Shown one piece after another: positions 8,492 to 16,139 of a DNA stretch of 64,000 bases. The first letter of the stretch is position 1, and each line of letters opens with the position of its first letter. Made by a program: the position numbers and the translations under genes. This stretch comes from Elusimicrobiales bacterium (GTDB taxonomy: Bacteria > Elusimicrobiota > Elusimicrobia > Elusimicrobiales > Elusimicrobiaceae): NCBI GenBank assembly GCA_041651175.1, contig JBAZJT010000014.1, positions 1-64,000 on the forward strand. Direction: 5' to 3'. The notes under the pieces were generated by a model. The model ran no database searches. It saw nothing but the letters and a program-made list of their open reading frames with translations, and was not told the DNA's origin.

Positions 8492-8720
8492 GTCCCTAAA
8501 TTATACCAAAATCTCAGAGGTCAAAAATGGCGAAGCGAGCAAATATTTATGTTTCGCTCAATAACAGGCAAGTATCCGCCGCGATAAGCCGCCGGGTCTG
8601 CGGTTTCAAGAAATTGCCGGAACCTTTGCAAATACATATTCGTTGAATACACAGGGATTGGCGGGATTTGTCCGCTCCGCCGCCAAATGGTAGAATTAAA
8701 AATCATTTCAGGAGAGCGCA
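8492..8720. promoter_or_regulatory. Divergent intergenic region with two promoters
   Basis: A 229-nt gap between divergent genes. Rightward: TTGTCC (8668-8673), 17-nt spacer, TAGAAT (8691-8696), then AGGAGA before ATG 8721; this is the best sigma-70-type promoter for the epimerase-rfbB-tdk operon. Leftward: TATAAT at 8505-8500 just before the gene ending at 7826. The middle, 8520-8660, holds no gene I can support. Confidence 0.55.
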
Positions 8721-9656
8721 ATGTCTAATAAACCTGTGTGGCTGGTTACGGGCGGGGCGGGGTTCATAGGCTCCAATATCGCCGAGGAATTGGTGAAAAT
8801 GGGCGCGCGGGTGCGCGTGCTGGATAATTTCTGCGCCGGGAAAAAAGGGAATATCGCCGCCTTCGCAGACAGGATAGAGCTTGTCAAAGGCGATATCCGC
8901 AGCGGTTCGGATTTGAGGAAATCGCTCAAAGGCGTTTCCTATGTGCTGCATCAGGCGGCTTTGCGCTCCGTCCCCAAATCCATGGACGCGCCGGAGCCTA
9001 CCAACGAAAACAACGTGTCCGGCACGTTGAAGCTGCTTGCCGCCGCAAAAACCGCCGGGGTTAAACGGGTGGTGTACGCCTCCTCCAGCTCCGCCTACGG
9101 CGAGTGCAAGGTTTTCCCGCAGAAGGAGAATTTCGTTCCCGCGCCGGTGTCGCCTTACGCGGTAAGCAAGCTGGCGGCGGAATATTACTGCGTCATGTTC
9201 GCCAAAGCCTACGGGCTGGAAACCGTGTCGCTGCGCTATTTCAACGTGTTCGGCCCGCGGCAGGATCCCGCATCCAAATACTCGGCGGTTATTCCCAAAT
9301 TCATGGCTTTGGCCAAAGCGGGCAAAACCGTGGAAGTCCACTGGGACGGCAAACAGTCGCGTGATTTCACTTATGTGGCCAATGTGGTGCAGGCCAATAT
9401 CAGGGCCGCGCTTGCGCCGAAGGCGGCGGGCGGGGTTTACAATATCGGCTGCGGCAATTCCAAATCGCTGCTGGACCTGCTTGCGGCGATAGAACTGGCG
9501 CAGGGCCGCAAAATCGCCAGAAAATTCCTGCCCAAACGCGCCGGCGACGTGCGCAAGACTTTCGCCGACATCTCCGCCGCAAGGCGCGACCTGGGCTATA
9601 AACCGGTCGTCAACTTTGATGACGGAATCGCGAAAACATGGGAGTATTTCAAATGA
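8721..9656 (+). CDS. NAD-dependent UDP-sugar 4-epimerase (WbpP/GalE-like)
   Basis: 311 aa short-chain dehydrogenase/reductase of the extended type: TGGAGFIGS near residue 10 binds NAD, a serine cluster (SSSSAYG) and YAVSK (near 150) give the catalytic Ser/Tyr/Lys. The QAALRSVPKSM segment, RYFNVFGPRQDP and the VIPKF stretch are closest to the WbpP/TviC branch, which interconverts UDP-GlcNAc/UDP-GalNAc or the uronic acid forms; UDP-glucose epimerisation is the alternative. It supplies nucleotide sugars for surface glycan. The next gene, rfbB, starts inside its stop codon (ATGA overlap at 9653-9656). Confidence 0.8.
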   Translation: MSNKPVWLVTGGAGFIGSNIAEELVKMGARVRVLDNFCAGKKGNIAAFADRIELVKGDIRSGSDLRKSLKGVSYVLHQAALRSVPKSMDAPEPTNENNVSGTLKLLAAAKTAGVKRVVYASSSSAYGECKVFPQKENFVPAPVSPYAVSKLAAEYYCVMFAKAYGLETVSLRYFNVFGPRQDPASKYSAVIPKFMALAKAGKTVEVHWDGKQSRDFTYVANVVQANIRAALAPKAAGGVYNIGCGNSKSLLDLLAAIELAQGRKIARKFLPKRAGDVRKTFADISAARRDLGYKPVVNFDDGIAKTWEYFK

Positions 9657-10663
9657 AAATCGCTGTTACCGGCGGGCTGGGCTTTATAGGCTCTAATTTC
9701 GTGCGGCATGTGCTGGATAAACACACGGACTGGCATGTCCTCAACATAGATAAAAAAACATATGCCGGCAACCCGGATAATTTGCGCGATGTGTCCGGCA
9801 ATCCGCGCTATAAATGGCTGCGCGCGGACATAGCCGATCTCAAAAAAATGCGCGCCGCGCTGGAGGGGATTGATGCGGTCGTCCATTTTGCGGCGGAGTC
9901 GCATGTGGACCGCTCCATACTGCATCCGGGCGATTTCATAAGGACCAATGTCGTCGGCACGCATTGCCTGCTGGAGGCGGCGCGCGCTTGCAATATCAAA
10001 CGTTTCGTGCATGTCAGCACAGACGAGGTTTACGGCTCGGTGGAAGAAGGCCGCTCTGTGGAAACCGACCCGTTGCTGCCCAACAGCGCGTATTCCGCGT
10101 CCAAGGCATCGTCGGATTTGCTTGTCCGGGCTTATTTTGTCACATATAAACTGCCGGTGGTTACCACCCGCTGCACCAACAACTACGGCCCTTATCAATA
10201 TCCCGAAAAGGCGCTGCCGCTGCTGATAACCAATGCCGGCGCGGACAAGCCCTTCCCGCTCTACGGCGACGGCAAGAACGTGCGCGAATGGATTTACGTG
10301 CAGGACCATGTGGAGGCGGTGGAGGCCGTGCTGCTAAAAGGCCGCGAGGGCGAAGTCTACAATATCGGCGGCGGCAAGCTGCTGTCCAATGTGGAAATCG
10401 TCAAGACCGTGCTGGACCTGATGGGCAAGCCGCATACCCTTATCCAGCCGGTTGCCGACCGTCCCGGCCACGACCGCCGCTACGCCCTTGACTGCGAAAA
10501 AATCGCGCGCGAGACCGGCTGGCGCCACCGCTTCAAATTCGAGGACGCCATAAAGCTCACCATAGACTGGTACGCGCAGAACCGCAAATGGTGGCTGAAG
10601 CTCAAAACCCGCGCCAAATACCGTAGCTATTACAAAAAGCAGTACGCGGGGAAGGCGAAGTAA
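9653..10663 (+). CDS. rfbB: dTDP-glucose 4,6-dehydratase
   Basis: 336 aa. Converts dTDP-glucose to dTDP-4-keto-6-deoxyglucose, the branch point for rhamnose and other deoxysugars. Visible signatures: TGGLGFIGSNFV at the N terminus, FAAESHVDRSI, the Thr-Asp-Glu triad in STDEVYGS, YSASKASSD with catalytic Tyr/Lys, and RCTNNYGPYQYPEK. The open frame begins at 9638, but ATG 9653 has GGGAG at 9640-9644 and overlaps the previous stop, so it is preferred. rfbA, rfbC and rfbD are not in this window, so the final sugar is unknown. Confidence 0.92.
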   Translation: MKIAVTGGLGFIGSNFVRHVLDKHTDWHVLNIDKKTYAGNPDNLRDVSGNPRYKWLRADIADLKKMRAALEGIDAVVHFAAESHVDRSILHPGDFIRTNVVGTHCLLEAARACNIKRFVHVSTDEVYGSVEEGRSVETDPLLPNSAYSASKASSDLLVRAYFVTYKLPVVTTRCTNNYGPYQYPEKALPLLITNAGADKPFPLYGDGKNVREWIYVQDHVEAVEAVLLKGREGEVYNIGGGKLLSNVEIVKTVLDLMGKPHTLIQPVADRPGHDRRYALDCEKIARETGWRHRFKFEDAIKLTIDWYAQNRKWWLKLKTRAKYRSYYKKQYAGKAK

Positions 10664-10664
10664 T

Positions 10665-11222
10665 ATGCTGCCAACGCCGTCGTCCGTCGGCTGGATAGAG
10701 GTGGTCTGCGGCAGCATGTTCTCCGGCAAGACGCAGGAGCTTATACGGAGGCTGCGCCTTGCCACCATAGCGCGCCAGAAAGTGCAGGTTTTCAACTCCG
10801 CGTTGGACGTGCGCTACGGCAAGGACCATATAATCTCGCACGATATGGTCAAAGCGCCGTGCGAGCCGGTGCGCAGCTCCGCCGCGCTGCTCAAGGCGAT
10901 GCGGCCCGACACCCAGGTGGTCGGCATAGACGAGATTCATTTTTTTGACGAGGGTATAGTGGACGCCTGCCAGAAACTCGCCGGAGAGGGCAAGCGCGTC
11001 ATCGCCGCCGGGCTGGACCAGGATTATACCGGCAAGCCTTTTGAAAACACCGCAAAGCTAATGGCGGTGGCGGAATATGTCGCCAAGAATCTGGCGATTT
11101 GCATGGTATGCGGCAATCCCGCCAACCGCAGCCAGCGGGTAACGGGCGGGAAAAAGCGCATAGACGTCGGCGCGGCGGACAAATACGAAGCCCGCTGCCG
11201 CAAATGCTTCCGTGCGGAATGA
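10665..11222 (+). CDS. tdk: Thymidine kinase (type II)
   Basis: 185 aa, typical for the type II family. P-loop GSMFSGKTQEL near residues 16-26, the DEIHFFDE Walker B/catalytic Glu region, and a zinc ribbon made of CMVC and CRKC near the C terminus. Phosphorylates thymidine (and deoxyuridine) with ATP in nucleoside salvage. It starts 1 nt after the rfbB stop, so it is co-transcribed with sugar-nucleotide genes; the functional link could be dTDP supply (inference). deoC, another deoxynucleoside-salvage gene, lies 4 kb downstream. Confidence 0.93.
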   Translation: MLPTPSSVGWIEVVCGSMFSGKTQELIRRLRLATIARQKVQVFNSALDVRYGKDHIISHDMVKAPCEPVRSSAALLKAMRPDTQVVGIDEIHFFDEGIVDACQKLAGEGKRVIAAGLDQDYTGKPFENTAKLMAVAEYVAKNLAICMVCGNPANRSQRVTGGKKRIDVGAADKYEARCRKCFRAE

Positions 11223-11298
11223 TTCGCCCGCAAGAATTTCAACGATGTCCAGAGAAGCATGTTTTTCGCTGCGGGATACGGCATAATGGAGCCGCAAT

Positions 11299-12153
11299 AT
11301 GGATAAAGAGCTTATTGCGAAGCTGAACAAAACGTTTGAAGAATCCGCCTGCGAACAAGACGGTGTCGAGTATTGGATGGCCAGGAATCTCCAGACACTT
11401 CTGGGCTATTCGGAGTGGCGCAACTTTTGCGAGGTGATAGACAAGGCGAAGATGGCATGCTTCAACTCGCGCCAGGATGTTGCCAACCATTTTGTTGAGG
11501 TCAACAAAATGGTCAGCATAGGTTCCGAAAGCGAGCGGGAAATAAAAGATGTCATGCTAACCCGGTATGCCTGCTATCTTATGGCGCAAAACGGGGATTC
11601 GCGCAAGGAACAAATTGCATTTGCTCAAAGTTATTTCGCGCTGCAGACCAGAAGGCAGGAATTGCTTGAGGAGCGGATTGCTTTGCAGGAGCGGCTCGTT
11701 GCCCGCAAAAAATTGGTTGAAACGGAAACCGAACTTTCAAAAACCATATACGAGCGCGGAGTGGACAGCCAGGGTTTCGGGCGCATTCGCAGCAAGGGGG
11801 GCCAGGCATTGTTTGGCGGAAAAAATACACAGGAAATGAAGCGCAAGCTCGGGGTGCCGGACAAGCGTCCGTTAGCCGATTTCCTGCCCACCATCACCAT
11901 CAAAGCAAAAGATTTTGCCACGGAACTGACCAATTTCAACACCAAGAAGAAGAATTTGCACGGAGAGAATGCCATAACGCAAGAGCATGTTCAGAATAAC
12001 AAAGATGTAAGAGCGGTTCTTGGAAAAAGCAGTATCGCGCCGGAACGGTTGCCGCCGGAGGAAGATATCCGGAAACTTGAGCGGCGCGTTAAATCAAGCA
12101 ATCAAAAACTTATCGGGGACGCGAGGAAATTTCCGCGAAAGGATGCGTCCTAA
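11299..12153 (+). CDS. dinD: DinD-like DNA-damage-inducible protein
   Basis: 284 aa. A BRO-N-like start (EYWMARNLQTLLGYSEWRNF) and the body (ARYACYLMAQNGD-like segment, FALQTRRQELLEE, GVDSQGFGRIRSKGGQALFGG) match the DinD family. In E. coli DinD is SOS-induced and inhibits RecA strand exchange; the role here is not known. The gene is more AT-rich than its neighbours and stands alone, as is usual for this widely transferred family. GGAG at 11288-11291 precedes ATG 11299; no obvious LexA palindrome was seen in the 76 nt upstream. Its last 4 nt overlap the convergent Nif3-family gene. Confidence 0.8.
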   Translation: MDKELIAKLNKTFEESACEQDGVEYWMARNLQTLLGYSEWRNFCEVIDKAKMACFNSRQDVANHFVEVNKMVSIGSESEREIKDVMLTRYACYLMAQNGDSRKEQIAFAQSYFALQTRRQELLEERIALQERLVARKKLVETETELSKTIYERGVDSQGFGRIRSKGGQALFGGKNTQEMKRKLGVPDKRPLADFLPTITIKAKDFATELTNFNTKKKNLHGENAITQEHVQNNKDVRAVLGKSSIAPERLPPEEDIRKLERRVKSSNQKLIGDARKFPRKDAS

Positions 12154-12905
12154 AACGGATTCGGCACGTCTATAAAGACGGTTTTTACCGGGAATTTGGC
12201 GGCTATCACTTCTTTGAACGCAAGTATGCCCGCCTTCTCGGTGTTGTAATGCCCGCCGGAAATAAAATTCATTTTCGCCTCGCGGCAGTATTCGGGGACG
12301 GTTTCGCTGCGGTCGCCGCTGATGTATAAGTCGGCCCCGGCTTCATGCGCCTCCTCTATCATGGAGGACGCCCCGCCGCTGATGACGGCGATTGTGCGCG
12401 ATTTTTCGGGCCCGCGGCTGATGACTGCGGGGCTGCCGCCTATGCGCCCGCTCAGGATTTCCGCCGCCTCGCCGGTTGAAAGCGGCCTGCGCAGCCGCCC
12501 GCAAAGCCCTATCAGATTTCCGTGATAATCGCCGAAAGGCTTTATATTGGCTGCGCCGAACCAGCTTATGATTTGCGCGTTGTTGCCGGTCTCCGGGTGC
12601 ATGTCCAGCGGCAGGTGATAGGCGGCAAGGGACATGTCATGTTCCAGCAGGAGCCGGATTTTCCCTCCGAAAGTTCCGCGTATGGCGGCGGGCTTGCTCC
12701 ATATCAGCCCGTGATGGACAAAAGCCATTTGCGCGCCCTCCGCCGCCGCCAGCCGCAGGAATTCATAAGAGGCCGAGACGCCGAACGCGATTTTTTTAAC
12801 CCCGCGCGCGCCTTCAACCTGAAGCCCGTTCAGCGAAGCGTCCGGTATTTTGGCCGAGTGCAGATAAATGTCCGCGAATTTTACGATTGCGTCCCTGCCC
12901 GCCAT
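12150..12905 (-). CDS. Nif3/YbgI family metal-dependent protein (DUF34)
   Basis: 251 aa. Typical Nif3 features: SLNGLQVEG near the N terminus, FVHHGLIWS (metal-binding His pair), AYHLPLDMH, and the C-terminal ISGGHYNTE. These proteins form hexameric rings with a dinuclear metal site; the biochemical function is unsettled and the GTP cyclohydrolase type 2 name is not well supported. The open frame extends up to 13268, but the homologous part starts at the minus-strand ATG 12905, which has GGAGGG just upstream. It diverges from tpiA across an 82-nt gap. Confidence 0.85.
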   Translation of the reverse strand: MAGRDAIVKFADIYLHSAKIPDASLNGLQVEGARGVKKIAFGVSASYEFLRLAAAEGAQMAFVHHGLIWSKPAAIRGTFGGKIRLLLEHDMSLAAYHLPLDMHPETGNNAQIISWFGAANIKPFGDYHGNLIGLCGRLRRPLSTGEAAEILSGRIGGSPAVISRGPEKSRTIAVISGGASSMIEEAHEAGADLYISGDRSETVPEYCREAKMNFISGGHYNTEKAGILAFKEVIAAKFPVKTVFIDVPNPF

Positions 12906-12987
12906 AGTCCCTCCGTCAGCAAGCCTTCTTGCGAAAACCAGTGTATAAGTAATATCATTATCACAGACGAAACCGCAAGGAGGAGCC
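12906..12987. promoter_or_regulatory. Divergent gap upstream of tpiA and the Nif3-family gene
   Basis: 82 nt. It contains a small hairpin, GCAAG-CCTT-CTTGC at 12919-12932, and an AT-rich stretch (12942-12962) with several -10-like hexamers (TATAAG, TAATAT). No -35 sits at clean spacing, so promoter positions are not fixed. AAGGAGGAG precedes the tpiA ATG. Confidence 0.3.
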
Positions 12988-13755
12988 ATGTCCGCCGCGA
13001 CAAGAAAACCGCTTATAGCCGGAAACTGGAAAATGCACAACACCATAGACGAATCCGCCGCTTTGGCAAAAGCGCTGGCGGGAGGAGCGAGCGCGGACGC
13101 GCAGACTCTGGTCGCGCCCTCTTTCACCGCGCTCAATGCCGTCGCCCGGGCGGTTAAAGGGACCGGCATTCTGGTCGCCGCGCAGGACTGCTGTTGGGAG
13201 GACAAGGGCGCTTTCACCGGCGCGGTTTCCCCGGCGCAAATCAAAGACGCGGGGGCGACGCATGTCATAATCGGTCATTCGGAGCGCCGCGCCATTTTCG
13301 GCGATACGGACGGAATTGTCAACCGCAAAATCGCCGCCGCGCTGCGGCACGGGCTGGTTCCGGTCTTCTGCGTCGGAGAAACGTTGGAAGAGCGCGAATC
13401 GGGCAAAACAGAGAAAGTGCTGGAAACCCAGCTTGAAGGCGGGCTGAAAGGCTTTTCCGCCGCGCAGCTTTCGGAGCTGGTCATCGCCTACGAGCCGGTG
13501 TGGGCGATAGGCACCGGCAAAACAGCGACGCCGCAGCAGGCGCAGGACGCGCACCTGTTCATACGCGGGAAGGTTTCGGCGCTGCTGGGCGCGGATTTCG
13601 CGAAAAAGGTACGCATACTCTACGGCGGCTCCGTCAAGCCGGAGAACATAGACGAGCTTATGGACCGCCCCGACCTTGACGGCGCGCTTGTGGGCGGCGC
13701 CAGCCTCAAAGCCGACGGATTTTTGAGAATTATGAATTTCAGGAGGAAGCCATGA
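12988..13755 (+). CDS. tpiA: Triosephosphate isomerase
   Basis: 255 aa TIM barrel that interconverts dihydroxyacetone phosphate and glyceraldehyde 3-phosphate in glycolysis. Catalytic residues are visible: Lys in AGNWKMH (near residue 13), His in IIGHSERR, and Glu in AYEPVWAIGTGK; the phosphate-binding YGGSV and GALVGGASL loops are present. It has a strong ribosome site. The pduL-type gene overlaps its stop (13752-13755), linking glycolysis to acyl-phosphate metabolism. Confidence 0.96.
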   Translation: MSAATRKPLIAGNWKMHNTIDESAALAKALAGGASADAQTLVAPSFTALNAVARAVKGTGILVAAQDCCWEDKGAFTGAVSPAQIKDAGATHVIIGHSERRAIFGDTDGIVNRKIAAALRHGLVPVFCVGETLEERESGKTEKVLETQLEGGLKGFSAAQLSELVIAYEPVWAIGTGKTATPQQAQDAHLFIRGKVSALLGADFAKKVRILYGGSVKPENIDELMDRPDLDGALVGGASLKADGFLRIMNFRRKP

Positions 13756-14387
13756 CCGACAATGCAGCGTGCGTGGGTACCGTAGCGGCGGACAGGGGCT
13801 GCCTGTCAAAACCGATTCCGGCGGGGATTTCCAACCGCCATCTGCATCTGAGCAAAGAGCATTTCAAGACGCTCTACGGCGCGGATGCCGAGCCTACTCT
13901 TTACCGTCCCATCACCCAGCCCGGGTTTTACGCCTGCAACGAATGCTTCACGCTGGAAACCGAAAAGGGCAAATTTGAAAACGTGCGCATGATAGGCCCC
14001 TACCGCCCGCAGACGCAGATAGAAATCAGCATCTCGGACGCGATAAAGCTGGGCCTCAAGCCGCCGGTGCGCGATTCCGGCAAGCTGGAAAACACCCCCG
14101 GCCTCAAGATAACCGGCCCCAAGGGAAGCATTACCCTGCTTTCCGGCGTGATAATATCCAAGCGGCACATACATTTCTCTCCGGCGGACGCGCAGGAATT
14201 CGGCGTAAAAGACGGGCAGATAGTGTCCGTGCGCTGCGGACGCGGCGGGGAGCGGGAGCTTGTGTTCGGCCAGGTGCTGTGCCGGGTGAGCGACAAGTTC
14301 AAGCTGGAACTGCATGTGGACGTGGAGGAGGCCAACTCCGCCATGATTAAAAACGGGGACAGCATTTACATAGAACCGGCGCGCTGA
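13752..14387 (+). CDS. pduL: PduL-type phosphate acyltransferase (phosphotransacetylase)
   Basis: 211 aa. Two zinc-binding His clusters, SNRHLHLS (near residue 30) and SKRHIHFS (near 137), mark the PduL family, which exchanges CoA and phosphate on acetyl or propionyl groups. No microcompartment shell genes are seen nearby and no clear encapsulation helix is evident, so a free cytosolic Pta-like role making acetyl phosphate for ATP is most likely. About 20 N-terminal residues before the core are weakly conserved. It is translationally coupled to tpiA. Confidence 0.85.
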   Translation: MTDNAACVGTVAADRGCLSKPIPAGISNRHLHLSKEHFKTLYGADAEPTLYRPITQPGFYACNECFTLETEKGKFENVRMIGPYRPQTQIEISISDAIKLGLKPPVRDSGKLENTPGLKITGPKGSITLLSGVIISKRHIHFSPADAQEFGVKDGQIVSVRCGRGGERELVFGQVLCRVSDKFKLELHVDVEEANSAMIKNGDSIYIEPAR

Positions 14388-14398
14388 AGCGCTTTGCC

Positions 14399-15409
14399 AT
14401 GAAAGTCTGTCCTGAATGCCAGTATCAGAATCCCGACAACTGGCTTAAATGCGAGGTCTGCGGCAGGAGCGTGGCGGATGTTTCCGCCGCGCCGGAGCCG
14501 CAGGAGCGGGTTTCCTCCGCGCGGGTCCGGCCCGCATGGCGCGTTGCCGCTGCGCTGGCCGCGGTCGGCTGCGGCGTCTGGGGCTACCGCATTGCCGCGC
14601 GGCATTTTGCCGCAAAGCCGGTTCAGCCCGCGCCCCATGCCGCGCAGCAGCCGTCCGCGCAGGAAGAGGAGGCGCCGGAGGAGACTCCGGCCTATGGCGG
14701 CGACACCGTCGCGCTTTTACGCTCCATGTCATCACTTAAAATGCCGGGAGAGGAAGAGGCGGTTATGCTGATGCGCGCATTCTCCGACGATGTTCCGGCT
14801 GTGCGCGCCCAGGCCGCGGCCACGGCGGCGGAATGGGTGCTGTCGGGAGCAAGCTATATTCCCTCGCTGCCGGACAGGCTGCTTAAAGCGATGGCGGACC
14901 GGGATTTTCTGGTGCGCGCCCAGGCTGCGCGCGAATTGCACAGGCTGTTTTCCTCGCCCAAAGCCGCGGCGGCCTGCGGGCTGTCCGCCGCGATGCGCGA
15001 CGCGAAGTTTTCCGCCCCGCTTTCCGGCGCGGTTGCGGCGGCGCTGTCGGACGGATATGAGGATGTCCGCGCCGCCGCCGCCGCGCTGGCGGGCGACACC
15101 GGCGGGGCGGAGCTTAAGGAAAAGCTGGCCGGGCTTGTGCGCTCGGAGCGGGATATACCGGTGGCCGCGCAGGCGGCGGGCTCCCTGGCGCGGCTGGGCG
15201 ACGGGCGGGGGGTGAAGTATCTGCTTTCCCTGATGGCTTCCGGCGATGATGGCGCGCGCGAGTTGGCCGCCGGAATGCTTGCCGGCGCGGGCGACGCGCG
15301 GGCCGACGGCGCGCTGCGCAAGCTGGCCGGCGACGCCAGCACCGGCGTGCGCCGCGCCGCGCAACTGTCGCTGCAGCACCGCCGGCGCGAACCGGCTGTT
15401 ATAAATTAG
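14399..15409 (+). CDS. Membrane-anchored zinc-ribbon HEAT-repeat protein
   Basis: 336 aa, function unknown. A short N-terminal zinc ribbon (CPEC near residue 4, CEVC near 20) is followed by one hydrophobic helix (about 46-60), a Pro/Ala/Glu linker, and from about 105 a series of alpha-helical HEAT-like repeats (PAVRAQAAATAAEW, FLVRAQAARELHRL, EDVRAAAAALAGD, TGVRRAAQLSLQ). HEAT repeats usually bind proteins. The cytosolic zinc ribbon and predicted outside repeats suggest a scaffold. It sits between metabolic genes with short gaps, so it may be co-transcribed with deoC. Confidence 0.6.
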   Translation: MKVCPECQYQNPDNWLKCEVCGRSVADVSAAPEPQERVSSARVRPAWRVAAALAAVGCGVWGYRIAARHFAAKPVQPAPHAAQQPSAQEEEAPEETPAYGGDTVALLRSMSSLKMPGEEEAVMLMRAFSDDVPAVRAQAAATAAEWVLSGASYIPSLPDRLLKAMADRDFLVRAQAARELHRLFSSPKAAAACGLSAAMRDAKFSAPLSGAVAAALSDGYEDVRAAAAALAGDTGGAELKEKLAGLVRSERDIPVAAQAAGSLARLGDGRGVKYLLSLMASGDDGARELAAGMLAGAGDARADGALRKLAGDASTGVRRAAQLSLQHRRREPAVIN

Positions 15410-15446
15410 CCGGGATACGGAAATTCTGGACAGGAGGAGGACGGAC

Positions 15447-16124
15447 ATGACGCTTCCCGACGCCGCCGGCCTGGCCGGCATCATAGACCATACTCTGCTA
15501 AAGGCTTCTGCCACGCCGGCGGACATTGAAAAACTGGCCGCGGAGGCGCTGCAACACCGTTTCGCCTCCGTGTGCGTAAATCCCTGCCATGCCGCGTTGT
15601 GCGCGCGGCTGTTGAAAAATTCTCCGGTCAAAGTCTGTGTCGTTATAGGCTTTCCGCTTGGCGCCAACACTTCCGCCGTCAAGGCCGAGGAGGCGCGCTC
15701 CGCCGCCGCCGATGGCGCCGACGAGTTGGACATGGTGATTAACATCGGCGCGCTCAGGTCCGGCGGCGACGGGCTTGTCCAGTCCGATATAGAGGCGGTG
15801 CGCCGCGCCGTCCCTGGGAAAATTCTGAAAGTCATAATTGAAACCGCGTACCTGACCGATGCGGAAAAAACGCGCGCCTGCCTGCTGGCCAAACGCGCCG
15901 GCGCGGATTTCGTGAAAACCTCCACCGGATTTGCGCCTTCCGGCGCTACTGCGGCGGATATAGCGCTGATGCGCGCCGCCGTCGGGCCGGACATGGGGGT
16001 GAAAGCCTCCGGCGGGATAAAGGACGCGGCTTTTGCGCTGGCGCTGGTAAAAGCCGGGGCGACGCGCCTTGGCACCAGTTCCGGCGCGGCGATAGTTTCC
16101 GGCCGGGAGGGCGGCGCGTATTAG
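15447..16124 (+). CDS. deoC: Deoxyribose-phosphate aldolase
   Basis: 225 aa. Cleaves 2-deoxyribose 5-phosphate to glyceraldehyde 3-phosphate and acetaldehyde. The Schiff-base lysine is in FVKTSTGF, the second lysine in GVKASGGI, and the DELDMVINIG strand carries the catalytic Asp. Length and order are standard. GGAGGAGG lies ahead of ATG 15447. With tpiA and a PduL-type enzyme upstream, deoxynucleoside carbon can enter glycolysis and acetyl-phosphate formation. Confidence 0.94.
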   Translation: MTLPDAAGLAGIIDHTLLKASATPADIEKLAAEALQHRFASVCVNPCHAALCARLLKNSPVKVCVVIGFPLGANTSAVKAEEARSAAADGADELDMVINIGALRSGGDGLVQSDIEAVRRAVPGKILKVIIETAYLTDAEKTRACLLAKRAGADFVKTSTGFAPSGATAADIALMRAAVGPDMGVKASGGIKDAAFALALVKAGATRLGTSSGAAIVSGREGGAY

Positions 16125-16139
16125 GTTTTCCTCGCGGCG

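Noticed and set aside
12150..13268. 372-residue version of the Nif3-family protein
   Set aside because: The N-terminal 121 residues are antisense to tpiA and show no homology; ATG 12905 has a good ribosome site.
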